A DNA stretch of 64,000 bases, taken from Alphaproteobacteria bacterium. Its GTDB lineage: Bacteria; Pseudomonadota; Alphaproteobacteria; Caulobacterales; Hyphomonadaceae. Under the pieces are notes generated by a model. It was not told the origin of the DNA. It was given only the letters and a program-made list of their open reading frames with translations, and ran no database searches. Where the stretch lies: assembly GCA_018827375.1 (NCBI GenBank), contig JAHJYW010000048.1:153002-217001 (forward strand), given 5' to 3'. The first letter of the stretch is position 1, and each line of letters begins with the position of its first letter. A program made the translations under genes and the position numbers. This document shows, in pieces, positions 63,827 to 64,000 of the stretch.

Positions 63827-64000
63827 ATCTATGATCCTCCCCCAACGCCGGATTGGTTGTCTGGCGCGTTTTCTTGGCTGCTTGTCACAGACGTTGCGGC
63901 CGGGCGCGAGGCGCGAGAGAGCTGGGGGCGTTATAAAGAGTCCCTAGCGCCTTGTTTGAGCGCCGGGGGATTCTGTTGCAAAGAATTTGCGCAAATACGA

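Noticed and set aside
1..64000. tRNA, rRNA, CRISPR, insertion sequence or prophage
   Set aside because: No acceptor stem with T-loop pattern, regular short repeats with spacers, transposase or phage genes were recognised on either strand.

Overview
This 64 kb window looks like ordinary chromosome from a GC-rich alphaproteobacterium close to the Hyphomonadaceae/Caulobacterales. That placement is an inference from several cues: a PodJ-like polarity protein, two full CtrA-type sites (TTAA-N7-TTAA), a GANTC site, a lipoprotein resembling the CC0125/CC1285 family, a TIGR02301-type periplasmic protein, and an alphaproteobacterial RNase E. I saw no rRNA, tRNA, CRISPR array, insertion sequence or prophage.

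Layout. 1-1.6 kb: the start of a podJ-like gene that leaves the window. 1.9-9.6 kb: a fatty or branched-chain acyl-CoA degradation cluster (MerR regulator, two acyl-CoA dehydrogenases, thioesterase, small membrane protein, thiolase, FadB-like bifunctional enzyme), with repeated LiuR-like operators. 9.8-21.3 kb: housekeeping and envelope genes (RNase E, amidase, TPR lipoprotein, ispE, a WecA/MraY-type transferase, a polyprenyl diphosphate synthase, trmN6-like gene, and an unlisted 45-aa membrane protein). 21.4-27.4 kb: glyQS and ppdK. 27.7-34.5 kb: SleB-type hydrolase, O-methyltransferase, and a nadA-hyp-nadB-nadC-SDR operon. 34.7-42.6 kb: a large unknown membrane protein behind a CtrA-type site, M20 amidohydrolase, lytic transglycosylase, dapA, smpB, and a family 5 uracil-DNA glycosylase. 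42.7-52.8 kb: gamma-glutamyltransferase, TIGR02301, a 2-hydroxyacid dehydrogenase, a stress protein, a PQQ sugar dehydrogenase, a nitronate monooxygenase, two acidic exported proteins, SDR, Nudix, patatin and rsmD. 52.9-64 kb: tadA, a Kef-type antiporter, a crotonase, tandem DUF6090-like membrane proteins with the remnant of a third copy, a GDT1/UPF0016 manganese exporter under a yybP-ykoY riboswitch, LysR, TauE/SafE, an ACAD10/11-like dehydrogenase, and a DUF5916 outer-membrane protein.

How the parts fit. Most genes are housekeeping. The most informative regulatory logic is the manganese riboswitch with a Shine-Dalgarno-sequestering hairpin, the MerR/LiuR-like operators shared by regulator and acyl-CoA dehydrogenase, the CtrA-type sites on podJ and on an uncharacterised membrane protein, and an EcfG-like promoter in front of a general-stress-type flavoprotein. 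The least understood proteins are the CtrA-associated membrane protein (34.7-36.9 kb), the DUF6090-like tandem (55.9-57.5 kb) and the Lys/Arg-free acidic exported proteins (49.1-49.8 kb). I did not find a clearly new multi-gene defence or mobile system.
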